From Iamia sp964643485 (GTDB taxonomy: Bacteria > Actinomycetota > Acidimicrobiia > Acidimicrobiales > Iamiaceae): a stretch of DNA of 16,413 bases. Positions 7,324 through 13,485 of the stretch are shown in pieces. The notes beneath the pieces were generated by a model. The model was not told the origin of the DNA and made no database searches. It worked only from the letters and a program-made list of their open reading frames with translations. Within the stretch, counting starts at the first letter, position 1, and the number at the start of each line of letters is the position of its first letter. The position numbers and the translations under genes are program-made. The stretch spans positions 1-16,413 of the forward strand of contig CAZXRA010000258.1 of NCBI GenBank assembly GCA_964643485.1. The letters are read 5' to 3'.

Positions 7324-7935
7324 ATGCAACTGCACCGACCTCTCGGCGTGATCAGCACGTCGGTCTCCACTGACGTCCTCACCGTCCTGGCCCGGGCCGA
7401 GGCCGAGTTCACCCCGCCCGAGGTGCACCGATTGGTGGGCGCCCACTCGGAGGCCGGGATCCGCCGGGCCTTGCAGGAGCTGTCTCGGCAAGGCATCGTC
7501 CACTCGGCCCGGTCGGGCAACGCCGTGCGCTACTGGCTCAACCGCCAGCACCTCGCCGCTTCTCACATCCGGTCCTTGGCGGGGCTGCGCGAGGAACTGG
7601 TGGAACGGCTCACTCGCCGCATCGGCTTGTGGAAGGAGCCGTGTGCCTACGCCGCCCTGTTCGGCTCGGCGGCGCGCAACGAGATGACTCTCGATAGTGA
7701 CATCGACCTCTTCGTGGTCCGTCCGGCAGCCGTCGATCCCGAAGACGGGCCGTGGGCGCGGCAAATACGCACGTTGGAGGTTGCCGTCACGACGTGGACG
7801 GGCAACGACGCCCGCGTTCTCGAGTACGGAGAAGCTGAAGTCGTCGAGGGTTCGGCGTCAGGTGATCGGGTACTGGACGACATCCGCGACGAGGGCCTTC
7901 GCCTCGCCGGTCCCAGTGACTACTTGCGATCCTGA
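7324..7935 (+). CDS. Winged-HTH protein with MNT-type nucleotidyltransferase domain
   Basis: The 203-residue product joins a winged helix-turn-helix (about 10-75; VLTVLARAE, GIRRALQELSRQGIV, NAVRYWLNR) to a DNA polymerase beta-like nucleotidyltransferase. The catalytic signature is GSAARNEMTLDSDID at 114-128, with Gly114-Ser115 and the metal-binding Asp126 and Asp128. A further segment, WTGNDARVLEYGEAEV, is typical of the actinobacterial HTH-nucleotidyltransferase group. MNT proteins transfer nucleotides to proteins or small molecules, and some act as antitoxins of HEPN toxins; no HEPN gene is adjacent. The ATG at 7324 is chosen because the family similarity starts there and a promoter sits just before it; the longer frame upstream runs through the promoter. 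The gene and its promoter lie between two related inverted repeats, and its promoter has unusual AT content, which hints at acquisition. Confidence 0.82.
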   Translation: MQLHRPLGVISTSVSTDVLTVLARAEAEFTPPEVHRLVGAHSEAGIRRALQELSRQGIVHSARSGNAVRYWLNRQHLAASHIRSLAGLREELVERLTRRIGLWKEPCAYAALFGSAARNEMTLDSDIDLFVVRPAAVDPEDGPWARQIRTLEVAVTTWTGNDARVLEYGEAEVVEGSASGDRVLDDIRDEGLRLAGPSDYLRS

Positions 7936-7952
7936 GAGCCCCACCCTCCATT

Positions 7953-7973
7953 TCCCCAACAGCTTGTTGGGGA
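7953..7973. terminator. Inverted repeat after the nucleotidyltransferase gene (copy 2)
   Basis: TCCCCAACA and TGTTGGGGA are perfect 9-bp arms around GCT, 17 bp after the stop codon. The position suits a terminator without T tract. It shares the CCATTT plus CAACAGCYTGTTG framework with the repeat at 7201-7217; where the two copies differ within the stem, most of the changes keep the pairing. Confidence 0.55.
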
Positions 7974-7987
7974 TCGTCCGGGAGGCA

Positions 7988-8016
7988 TGACGGCGAGGCC
8001 TTCGGCCTCACTGTCA
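7988..8016. other. Hairpin element
   Basis: GAGGCC and GGCCTC (7995-8000, 8004-8009) pair around TTC. Outside one C/A mismatch, TGACGG (7988-7993) pairs with CTGTCA (8011-8016) using one G-T wobble. The long gene-free stretch 7936-8109 holds this hairpin, the inverted repeat before it and the stronger hairpin after it. Confidence 0.5.
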
Positions 8017-8052
8017 CACCCCCTCCCTACGCTCCCCCCACCACAACCAAGT

Positions 8053-8083
8053 GGCCCCGGCGGTGTGGCAACACCCCGGGGCC
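8053..8083. other. Strong GC-rich hairpin upstream of the 107-aa gene
   Basis: GGCCCCGG (8053-8060) pairs with CCGGGGCC (8076-8083) and GGTGT (8062-8066) pairs with ACACC (8071-8075). This gives 13 base pairs with one bulged C and a GGCA loop. It ends 26 nt before the ATG of the next gene, close to its ribosome-binding site. It could be an insulating terminator or a leader structure acting on translation. Confidence 0.65.
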
Positions 8084-8109
8084 CGGCCGAGACCACGGGA
8101 GGTCCCGAC

Positions 8110-8433
8110 ATGCACGACGATACGTCGCACCCCTGCCCCTGCCCCTGCTCCGACCTGGTCGAGGAGGTGCGCACCCGCTCCGTCGTCGTGGTCGATGCCG
8201 ACGGTCGGGAGCGCATCCGCCTCTCCGCCGAGCCCGACCACGCCCGCATCCGCGTCAGCGCCGTCACCACCACCGGCGAGCCCACCTGCGTCGACGTCTT
8301 CGCCCTCGACGCCGAGGATGCCGACGACCGCCCCTACGTCGGCGTCGAGCTCATCGAGCGCGGCACCTCCGTCGCCGGCCTCACCGTCTCCGAGGGAAGG
8401 GCGCCCCGCCTCTGGATCGCCGAGCCCACCTGA
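8110..8433 (+). CDS. Small acidic protein with an N-terminal Cys-Pro cluster, function unknown
   Basis: I do not recognise the family. The 107-residue product begins MHDDTSHPCPCPCSD, with three alternating Cys-Pro pairs (Cys9, 11, 13) that could bind a metal or form disulfides. The remainder reads as alternating beta strands (RSVVVVDADGRERIRLSA, HARIRVSAV, CVDVFALDA, YVGVELIERG, AGLTVSEG, PRLWIAEPT), rich in Asp and Glu. There is no signal peptide or membrane segment. The ATG at 8110 is supported by GGGAGG at about 8097-8102; an open frame upstream would run through the hairpins. The gene is convergent with the following minus-strand pair, 15 bp away. Codon use looks like the rest of the genome, so it is probably a real gene. 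Confidence 0.65.
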   Translation: MHDDTSHPCPCPCSDLVEEVRTRSVVVVDADGRERIRLSAEPDHARIRVSAVTTTGEPTCVDVFALDAEDADDRPYVGVELIERGTSVAGLTVSEGRAPRLWIAEPT

Positions 8434-8448
8434 GCAACAGTCAGCTCC

Positions 8449-8595
8449 TCAGGCGGTGCCATCGATCGAGAGGCGGTCGATGCGAGCCATGACTGCCTCT
8501 CGATCGGCGGTGTTCGGCAGAGCCTGGGCTCGATCGCGGAGCGTCTCGATGGAGATGAGGTCGCGCAGGAGGTGCGCCAGCTCCTCACGTGTCAT
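8449..8595 (-). pseudogene. 48-codon ORF overlapping the HTH gene; possible internally deleted toxin gene
   Basis: ATG at 8595 opens a 48-residue frame ending in TGA at 8449-8451. The start overlaps the end of the HTH gene by 11 nt (ATGACACGTGA), the usual layout of translationally coupled antitoxin-toxin pairs. The first residues, MTREELAHLLR, resemble the start of nucleotidyltransferase-like toxins (DUF6036/AbiEii-like) that, as I recall, follow this type of HTH gene. The next part, RDLISIETLRDRAQAL, then ADREAVMARIDRL, resembles the helical C-terminal end of such proteins. About 130 central residues with the catalytic motif would be missing. It may therefore be a remnant of an in-frame deletion, or a genuine small helical protein. 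The family comparison is from memory. Confidence 0.5.
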
Positions 8596-9088
8596 GCGGT
8601 GGCTGCGCCTCGCGGTGGGCGCGGAGGACGGCGGTGCGGTCGGCAGGGCTGAGCGCGCCGGCGAAGGGGTTGTTCTGTCGCATCTCGCGGAAGTGAGGCA
8701 GGGGGGAGGTCAGGGCCTCCAGCACCCCCTCGACGGGACCGTCGAGCAGGCGGCCCCACTCCACCAGCCAGTCGTGGGCCATGCCTCGATGGGTCCCGTC
8801 CTGCAGACGAGCGAGGTTGGATCGGGCCAGATCCAGCACCCGTGCTGGATCGCGCACCAGTTCACCGGCGACGGCATGGGACAGCCACAGGCTGCGCGAC
8901 TGGTCGTCGGTGAGCTGCTGCTCACCCTTCAGCCGCTCCACGTCGTGTCGGCGCACGCGGCGGTGAGTGCCGGTCAGGGTGAACGGCAGCACGCCCTTGC
9001 GGCAGAGGTCGACGACGTGTTGGCGCGACGTCCCGATCAATCGCGCTGCTTCTCCGGTGGAGAGCACGTCATCGTTGACCGGTCCCAC
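8585..9088 (-). CDS. Excisionase-type HTH DNA-binding protein, probable antitoxin
   Basis: The 167-residue product has a MerR/excisionase-like HTH at about 10-55: LSTGEAARLIGTSRQHVVDL, then KGVLPFTLTGTHRRVRRHDVERLKG. The C-terminal half contains LWLSHAVAGELV, GMAHDWLVEWGRLLDGPVEGVLEALTS split over about 80-135, and MRQNNPFAGALSPADR near 140-155. That combination is one I recall from actinobacterial two-gene loci whose partner is a nucleotidyltransferase-like toxin. Here the partner position holds only a 48-codon ORF. The GTG at 9088 is chosen because a TTGTGT/TACCGT promoter ends 7 nt before it and there is no Shine-Dalgarno; a TTG at 9124 would lie inside that promoter. Antitoxin function is inferred. 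Confidence 0.75.
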   Translation of the reverse strand: MGPVNDDVLSTGEAARLIGTSRQHVVDLCRKGVLPFTLTGTHRRVRRHDVERLKGEQQLTDDQSRSLWLSHAVAGELVRDPARVLDLARSNLARLQDGTHRGMAHDWLVEWGRLLDGPVEGVLEALTSPLPHFREMRQNNPFAGALSPADRTAVLRAHREAQPPHDT

Positions 9089-9095
9089 CAGAGAG

Positions 9096-9124
9096 ACGGT
9101 ACGGCATAAACCCAAAAAACACAA
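9096..9124 (-). promoter_or_regulatory. Promoter of the HTH gene
   Basis: On the minus strand TTGTGT (9124-9119) and TACCGT (9101-9096) are 17 bp apart. The -10 ends 7 nt before the GTG start, predicting a leaderless mRNA. The -35 overlaps the terminator-like element of the upstream alpha-glucosidase gene. Confidence 0.55.
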
Positions 9125-9141
9125 CCCTCGGGCGGGGGGTT
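9114..9141 (-). terminator. Terminator-like element after the alpha-glucosidase gene
   Basis: On the minus strand AACCC and GGGTT form a stem with a 9-nt loop, followed 3 nt later by six T. This is the only candidate here with a real T run. The stem is short, so strength is uncertain. Confidence 0.5.
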
Positions 9142-9170
9142 CACCCGATGACTGGCATCAGGGGGGAGGA

Positions 9171-10724
9171 TCAGGTCGGGCGGAGGAGGACGGCCGAGTC
9201 GGGGCGGAGGCGACTGGTGAACGGCCCGCCCTCGCCGTGGCCGTCGGACGACACCTCCACCGTCCAGCCCGAGCCCAGGTCGACCTCGACGTCCTCGGCG
9301 GCGAAGCACACGGCCACGGCCCGCCGGTCGGCCCCGTCGGCGCGCTCCCAGGCGAGCACGCCGTCGGGGGTGGGCAGCAGGCGCTGCTCGCCCACCCGCA
9401 GGGCCGGGGAGGCCTTCCGGGCGGCCAGCAGGCGCCGGTACAGGTGGAGGATCGACGTGGGGTCGGCCCGGAGGCTCTCGGCGTCGGCCCCGTCGTCGGT
9501 CCCCTCCGGCCAGGGCAGCCAGGGATCGGGACCCCAGCCGTGATCGGGAGCAGCCGTCCACGGGATCGGGGCCCGGCACCCGTCCCGGCCCCCAGGGTCG
9601 ACGGCCCGCTTGGACGGCACGACGGCGTCCTCCAGGCCCAGCTCCTCGCCGGCGTAGAGGAAGGCCGTGCCCCGCAGGCCCAGCACGAGGAAGGCGCCGG
9701 CCCGGGCCCGGGCGTCGGAGCCGTAGCGGGTGCGGTGCCGGGGGTTGTCGTGGTTCGACAGCACCCAGGTGGGCCAGCCCTCCGGCTCGATCAGGCGGGC
9801 CACCTCCTCCACCCGGGTCTCCCAGGCCGCGGCGTCCCATGCCGTGTAGTGGGGCGGGAAGTTGAACGACAGGTGGATGCCCCGCCCCCCGTCGTAGTAG
9901 CGGGCCACCATCTCAGTGTCGAGCAGGTACACCTCGCCCACCATCATGCGGTCGCCGTCGTAGCCGTCGAGCAGCTCCCGGATGCGGTGCAGGCGGGGGA
10001 GGGTGACGTCGGGGACGTGGTTGAGGGCTGAGTGGGGGATGGGGATGTACTCGGGCGGGTCATCGGGGAGGGCCGGGTCCTTGCCGATGGCGTGGAGGAC
10101 ATCGGCCCGGAAGCCGTCGACCCCCCGGTCGAGCCAGAAGCGGAGCACGTCGTGCATGGCCGCCTCGACGGCGGGCTCGTCCCAGTTCAGGTCGGGCTGC
10201 GACGGGAGGAACAGGTGGAGGTACCACTGGTCGGTGGCCGGGTCGACGGTCCAGGCCGGGGCGGCGTCGGAGAAGGAGGCCACCCAGTTGTTGGGGGGCA
10301 CGGTGGGGTCGGTGGCGTCACGGTCGCGCCACACGTACCAGGAGCGGTGGGGATCGTCCCGGGAGGAGCGGGCGGCCCGGAACCAGGCGTGCTGGTCGGA
10401 GGTGTGGTTGGGCACCCAGTCGACGACGACCTTGATGTCCCGCTCGTGGCAGTCGGCGACGAGACGGTCGAAGTCGTCCAGGGTGCCGAACAGGGGGTCG
10501 ACGTCGCAGTGGTCGCTGACGTCGTAGCCGAAGTCGTCCATGGGCGAGCGGTAGAAGGGCGACAGCCAGATGGCATCGATCCCCAGCCAGGCCAGGTGGT
10601 CGAGGCGGGACCGGATGCCCTCCAGGTCGCCCACCCCGTCCCCGTTGCTGTCAGCGAACGACCGGGGATAGATCTGGTAGACGACCGCCCCCTGCCACCA
10701 GGGACGATCCGCGCTCGTGCTCAC
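9171..10724 (-). CDS. GH13 alpha-glucosidase / oligo-1,6-glucosidase family protein
   Basis: The enzyme hydrolyses alpha-glucosidic bonds in small maltose- or isomaltose-type sugars in the cytoplasm; no signal peptide is present. The 517-residue product shows the GH13 barrel motifs in order: WWQGAVVYQIYPRSFADSNGDG at 9-30 (given as two overlapping halves WWQGAVVYQIYP and RSFADSNGDG), DWVPNH at 102-107, GFRAD with nucleophile Asp208, VGEV with acid/base Glu264, and SNHD with Asp326. A C-terminal beta domain ends at about residue 515. The GTG at 10724 gives the usual N-terminus, and a TAGGGT hexamer ends 7 nt upstream, again suggesting a leaderless message. It stands alone, divergent from the zinc-knuckle gene, with no sugar transporter in view. 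Exact linkage specificity cannot be read from sequence. Confidence 0.93.
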   Translation of the reverse strand: MSTSADRPWWQGAVVYQIYPRSFADSNGDGVGDLEGIRSRLDHLAWLGIDAIWLSPFYRSPMDDFGYDVSDHCDVDPLFGTLDDFDRLVADCHERDIKVVVDWVPNHTSDQHAWFRAARSSRDDPHRSWYVWRDRDATDPTVPPNNWVASFSDAAPAWTVDPATDQWYLHLFLPSQPDLNWDEPAVEAAMHDVLRFWLDRGVDGFRADVLHAIGKDPALPDDPPEYIPIPHSALNHVPDVTLPRLHRIRELLDGYDGDRMMVGEVYLLDTEMVARYYDGGRGIHLSFNFPPHYTAWDAAAWETRVEEVARLIEPEGWPTWVLSNHDNPRHRTRYGSDARARAGAFLVLGLRGTAFLYAGEELGLEDAVVPSKRAVDPGGRDGCRAPIPWTAAPDHGWGPDPWLPWPEGTDDGADAESLRADPTSILHLYRRLLAARKASPALRVGEQRLLPTPDGVLAWERADGADRRAVAVCFAAEDVEVDLGSGWTVEVSSDGHGEGGPFTSRLRPDSAVLLRPT

Positions 10725-10731
10725 CGGCCGG

Positions 10732-10737
10732 ACCCTA
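10732..10737 (-). promoter_or_regulatory. Candidate -10 hexamer of the alpha-glucosidase gene
   Basis: TAGGGT on the minus strand is followed by seven bases and the GTG start. No convincing -35 is visible, so the call rests on the TANNNT-plus-7 spacing seen at other genes here. Confidence 0.35.
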
Positions 10738-10859
10738 CATGGGCCCTTCCCGCACGTTGCGTGACGTCGATGTGACGGATGGCGCGGATGCGGCCGGGGA
10801 GCCCATCATCGCTACACTGCGAACCCTGGATCGACAACACACTGACGCTGGAGAGGCCC

Positions 10860-11048
10860 GTGAAGAAGGGTCGGCATCGCCGCTTTGAAGAGGCACGGGC
10901 GCTGAAGCGCACCACGGAGCCCACGTACGAGGACATCGTGGAGCGAGCCAGCGAGAAGTCGTGCCCCGAGTGCGGGGCCGACCCCGGTCACGACCACGCC
11001 AGCTGGTGCATGGCCGAGACGGCCGAGGTCGAGGAGCCCTGGGGCTGA
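10860..11048 (+). CDS. 62-aa protein with CxxC...HxH...C zinc-knuckle-like motif
   Basis: The product starts MKKGRHRRFEEARALKR, a strongly basic helix, followed by a short acidic linker and then CPECGADPGHDHASWC at 35-50. Cys35, Cys38, His44 or His46 and Cys50 could hold one zinc ion. The tail is acidic. A basic N-terminus plus a zinc knuckle suggests nucleic acid or ribosome binding, but I recognise no named family. The GTG at 10860 is preferred because GGAGAGG lies at 10850-10856; an upstream ATG at 10779 would add a poorly conserved-looking stretch. TACACT at 10813-10818 is a possible -10. It lies 102 bp before typA, with a hairpin in between. Confidence 0.7.
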   Translation: MKKGRHRRFEEARALKRTTEPTYEDIVERASEKSCPECGADPGHDHASWCMAETAEVEEPWG

Positions 11049-11063
11049 CGCTCCGCTGATCCC

Positions 11064-11078
11064 GGCGCCCGAGGCGCC
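11064..11078. terminator. Hairpin between the 62-aa gene and typA
   Basis: GGCGCC is repeated around a CGA loop, giving a perfect 6-bp stem 15 bp after the stop codon. No T tract. It may separate the small gene from typA, or only attenuate read-through. Confidence 0.4.
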
Positions 11079-11150
11079 ACCCCCCAGCCAACCTGCGTGC
11101 CCTGGCCGGCGCGCCCGGTCCCCGAGCACCGCCCCCGACAGAGACGTCTC

Positions 11151-13013
11151 ATGAGCCCTACCCCCACCTCCCTCCGCAACGTGGCCCTGGTGGCCCACGT
11201 CGACCACGGCAAGACCACCCTGGTCGACGCCCTGCTCCGGGGCACCGGCGTGTTCCGGGCCCACCAGGATCTGGTCGACCGGGTCATGGACTCCAACGAC
11301 CAGGAGCGGGAGCGGGGCATCACCATCCTGGCCAAGGCGGCCTCGGTGCAGTGGGGCGACACCAAGATCAACCTGGTCGACACGCCAGGCCACGCCGACT
11401 TCGGCGGCGAGGTGGAGCGGGCCCTGGCCCTGGTCGACGGCGTGCTCCTGCTGGTCGACGCGGCCGAGGGCCCCCTGCCCCAGACCCGCTACGTGCTCTC
11501 CAAGGCCCTGGGCCTGGGGCTCCCCACCGTGGTGGTGATCAACAAGGTCGACCGCCACGACGCCCGGCCCGACGAGGTGCTCTCCGAGGTGGAGGAGCTG
11601 TTCCTCGACCTGGCCACCGGCGACGAGGCCCTCGACTTCCCGGTGCTCTCGGCCGTGGCCCGCGAGGGCCGGGCCATGGCCGGCATCGGCATGCCCGCCC
11701 CCGACGCCGACCTCACCCCCCTGCTCGAGGCCATCGTGGCCACGGTGCCCGCTCCCGGCGGCGACCCCGACGCCCCCCTCCAGGCCATCGTCACCAACCT
11801 CGACGCCTCCGACTATCTGGGCCGCCTGGCCGTGGGTCGGGTGGTGCGGGGCACCCTGCGCAAGGACCAGCCCATCGCCCTGCTCGACGAGGAGGTCGAC
11901 GAGGGGGCGCCGGCCGTCACCCGCCGACCGTCGTCGCTGCTCGGCTTCACCGGCATCGGCCGCGACGACGTGGGCGAGCGGGTGGCTGGCGACCTGTTCG
12001 TCCTGGCCGGGTTCCCCGAGGTGGAGATCGGCGACACCTTCGCCGACCCGTCCGCCCCCGAGGCCCTGCCCCGCCTCAGCGTCGACGAACCCGTGCTGCG
12101 CATGACCTTCGGGGTCAACACCTCGCCCCTCGCCGGGCAGGCCGGCCAGTTCGTCACCTCCCGCCAGCTCAAGGAGCGGCTCGACCGCGAGGTGCTGGGC
12201 AACGTCTCCATCCGGGTGGCCGAGACGTCGTCGCCCGACGTCATCGAGGTGGCGGGCCGGGGCGGGCTCCAGCGCGCCGTCCACATCGAGACGGTGCGCC
12301 GCGAGGGCTACGAGCTCCAGGTCAGCCGACCCGAGGTGATCGTCAAGGAGATCAACGGCCGACGCCACGAGCCCCTCGAGCGGGGCGTGGTCGACGTGCC
12401 CGACGACCACGTGGGCACCGTCACCCAGGCCCTGGCGCCGCGCAAGGGGCGGGTCACCGACATGCGCCCCGGCGACTCCGGCCGCACCATCGTCACCTTC
12501 GAGGCCCCGGCCCGGGGCCTGGTCGGCTTCCGGGGCCAGCTCCTCACCGCCACCCGGGGCACGGCCTTGCTCCACACCCACCACGCCGGCTGGATGGAGT
12601 GGTGCGGCGACCTGCCCCATCGCCAGGGCGGGGCCATGCTGGCCGACCGCAAGGGGCCCACGACGGCCCACGCCCTCGACAACCTCCAGCTCCGGGGCGA
12701 GCTGTTCGTCGGGCCCGGCGTGACCGTCTACGAGGGCATGGTGATCGGCGAGGGGGCCCGCGGCGGCGACATGGTCGTCAACGCCGTGCGGGAGAAGCAG
12801 AAGACCAACATCCGCACCCACAGCCACGACGACGCGGCCAAGCTGGCCCCGCCCCGGATCCACACCCTGGAGACGGCCATCGAGTGGATCGCCGACGACG
12901 AGCTGGTCGAGGTCACGCCCGACGCCATCCGCATCCGCAAGCGCATCTTGGCCGAGCCCGACCGGCGCCGAGCGGCCAAGCGGGCCGTGCCCCTCGCCGA
13001 CCAACCGGGCTGA
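11151..13013 (+). CDS. typA: Translational GTPase TypA/BipA
   Basis: TypA is a ribosome-binding GTPase related to EF-G and LepA, involved in ribosome assembly and stress adaptation. The 620-residue product has all G motifs: G1 AHVDHGKTT at 15-23, G2 RGITI at 55-59, G3 DTPGH at 77-81, G4 NKVD at 131-134 and G5 SA near 167. Then follow domain II, an EF-G-like domain III/V pair with EVAGRGGLQRAVHIE and RPEVIVKEINGR, and the TypA-specific C-terminal domain with KQKTNIRTHSHDD. The ATG at 11151 gives a normal N-terminus. Its Shine-Dalgarno is weak, and a perfect 10-bp palindrome GAGACGTCTC (11141-11150) lies directly against the start codon. Confidence 0.97.
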   Translation: MSPTPTSLRNVALVAHVDHGKTTLVDALLRGTGVFRAHQDLVDRVMDSNDQERERGITILAKAASVQWGDTKINLVDTPGHADFGGEVERALALVDGVLLLVDAAEGPLPQTRYVLSKALGLGLPTVVVINKVDRHDARPDEVLSEVEELFLDLATGDEALDFPVLSAVAREGRAMAGIGMPAPDADLTPLLEAIVATVPAPGGDPDAPLQAIVTNLDASDYLGRLAVGRVVRGTLRKDQPIALLDEEVDEGAPAVTRRPSSLLGFTGIGRDDVGERVAGDLFVLAGFPEVEIGDTFADPSAPEALPRLSVDEPVLRMTFGVNTSPLAGQAGQFVTSRQLKERLDREVLGNVSIRVAETSSPDVIEVAGRGGLQRAVHIETVRREGYELQVSRPEVIVKEINGRRHEPLERGVVDVPDDHVGTVTQALAPRKGRVTDMRPGDSGRTIVTFEAPARGLVGFRGQLLTATRGTALLHTHHAGWMEWCGDLPHRQGGAMLADRKGPTTAHALDNLQLRGELFVGPGVTVYEGMVIGEGARGGDMVVNAVREKQKTNIRTHSHDDAAKLAPPRIHTLETAIEWIADDELVEVTPDAIRIRKRILAEPDRRRAAKRAVPLADQPG

Positions 13014-13078
13014 GCGGACGAGCCGACAGCGCGCTCACGTCGTGCCGGGCGCGGCCTGCTCCCAGACCGAGACCTGAG

Positions 13079-13094
13079 ACCGGCTGTCGCCGGT
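13079..13094. terminator. Hairpin between convergent typA and the 83-aa gene
   Basis: ACCGGC and GCCGGT form a perfect 6-bp stem with TGTC loop. It sits in the 95-bp gap where two genes converge, so it may terminate both. No T tract. Confidence 0.45.
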
Positions 13095-13108
13095 GCGGGC
13101 TCCGGCCG

Positions 13109-13360
13109 CTACTCGTCCTCGCCCACCGTCTGCAGGGCGGTGGTGAGGGCGGCCCGCAGGCGGCGGGTCGTGGCCGGGGCCAGGTGGGCGGCCACCCGCT
13201 CCGAGGTGCCGGGCACCTCCAGCACCACCTGCACCCGCAGGTCGTCGATGCCCTCCACGTCGTCGACGACGTTCACGATCCACCAGACCGGCGGGGTGTC
13301 CTCCTGGTCGTCGGCCTCCTGCGGGTGGTCGTCCCAGGCGCTGTCGATGGACTGCTTCAC
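13109..13360 (-). CDS. Small acidic protein, function unknown
   Basis: The 83-residue product starts MKQSIDSAWDDHPQEADD, acidic and probably disordered, then has alternating hydrophobic strands (PPVWWIVNVVDDVEG, LRVQVVLEVPG) and a final helix (APATTRRLRAALTTALQTV). No catalytic motif, signal peptide or membrane segment is seen, and I do not recognise the family. The GTG at 13360 is one choice; a TTG at 13372 would add four residues. No good Shine-Dalgarno is visible for either. Codon bias with G/C at third positions supports a real gene. It is convergent with typA and divergent from the penicillin-binding protein gene. Confidence 0.6.
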   Translation of the reverse strand: MKQSIDSAWDDHPQEADDQEDTPPVWWIVNVVDDVEGIDDLRVQVVLEVPGTSERVAAHLAPATTRRLRAALTTALQTVGEDE

Positions 13361-13418
13361 CGGCCCAGTCAACCACTCGGAACGGGGGAGCCCTCCCCGG
13401 CAGTGGATGACGGAAGAA

Positions 13419-13456
13419 CCACCCCAGGGTGTGCCCGGTGTGGTGGGCTGGGGTGG
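13419..13456. repeat. 9-bp inverted repeat in the leader of the penicillin-binding protein gene
   Basis: CCACCCCAG (13419-13427) and CTGGGGTGG (13448-13456) are perfect arms around 20 bases that contain two GGTGTG direct repeats. It lies 29 bp before the ATG of the transpeptidase gene. It may be an operator or a leader hairpin. Confidence 0.45.
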
Positions 13457-13485
13457 CCCGAGACGGTGAGGGGTGCTGCGGTGTG

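Noticed and set aside
7936..8109. HEPN toxin partner for the nucleotidyltransferase
   Set aside because: The stretch holds only hairpins, and neither neighbour has an Rx4-6H HEPN motif.
10812..13004. Minus-strand open frame of 730 codons antisense to typA
   Set aside because: Same mirror effect; typA on the plus strand shows all G motifs.
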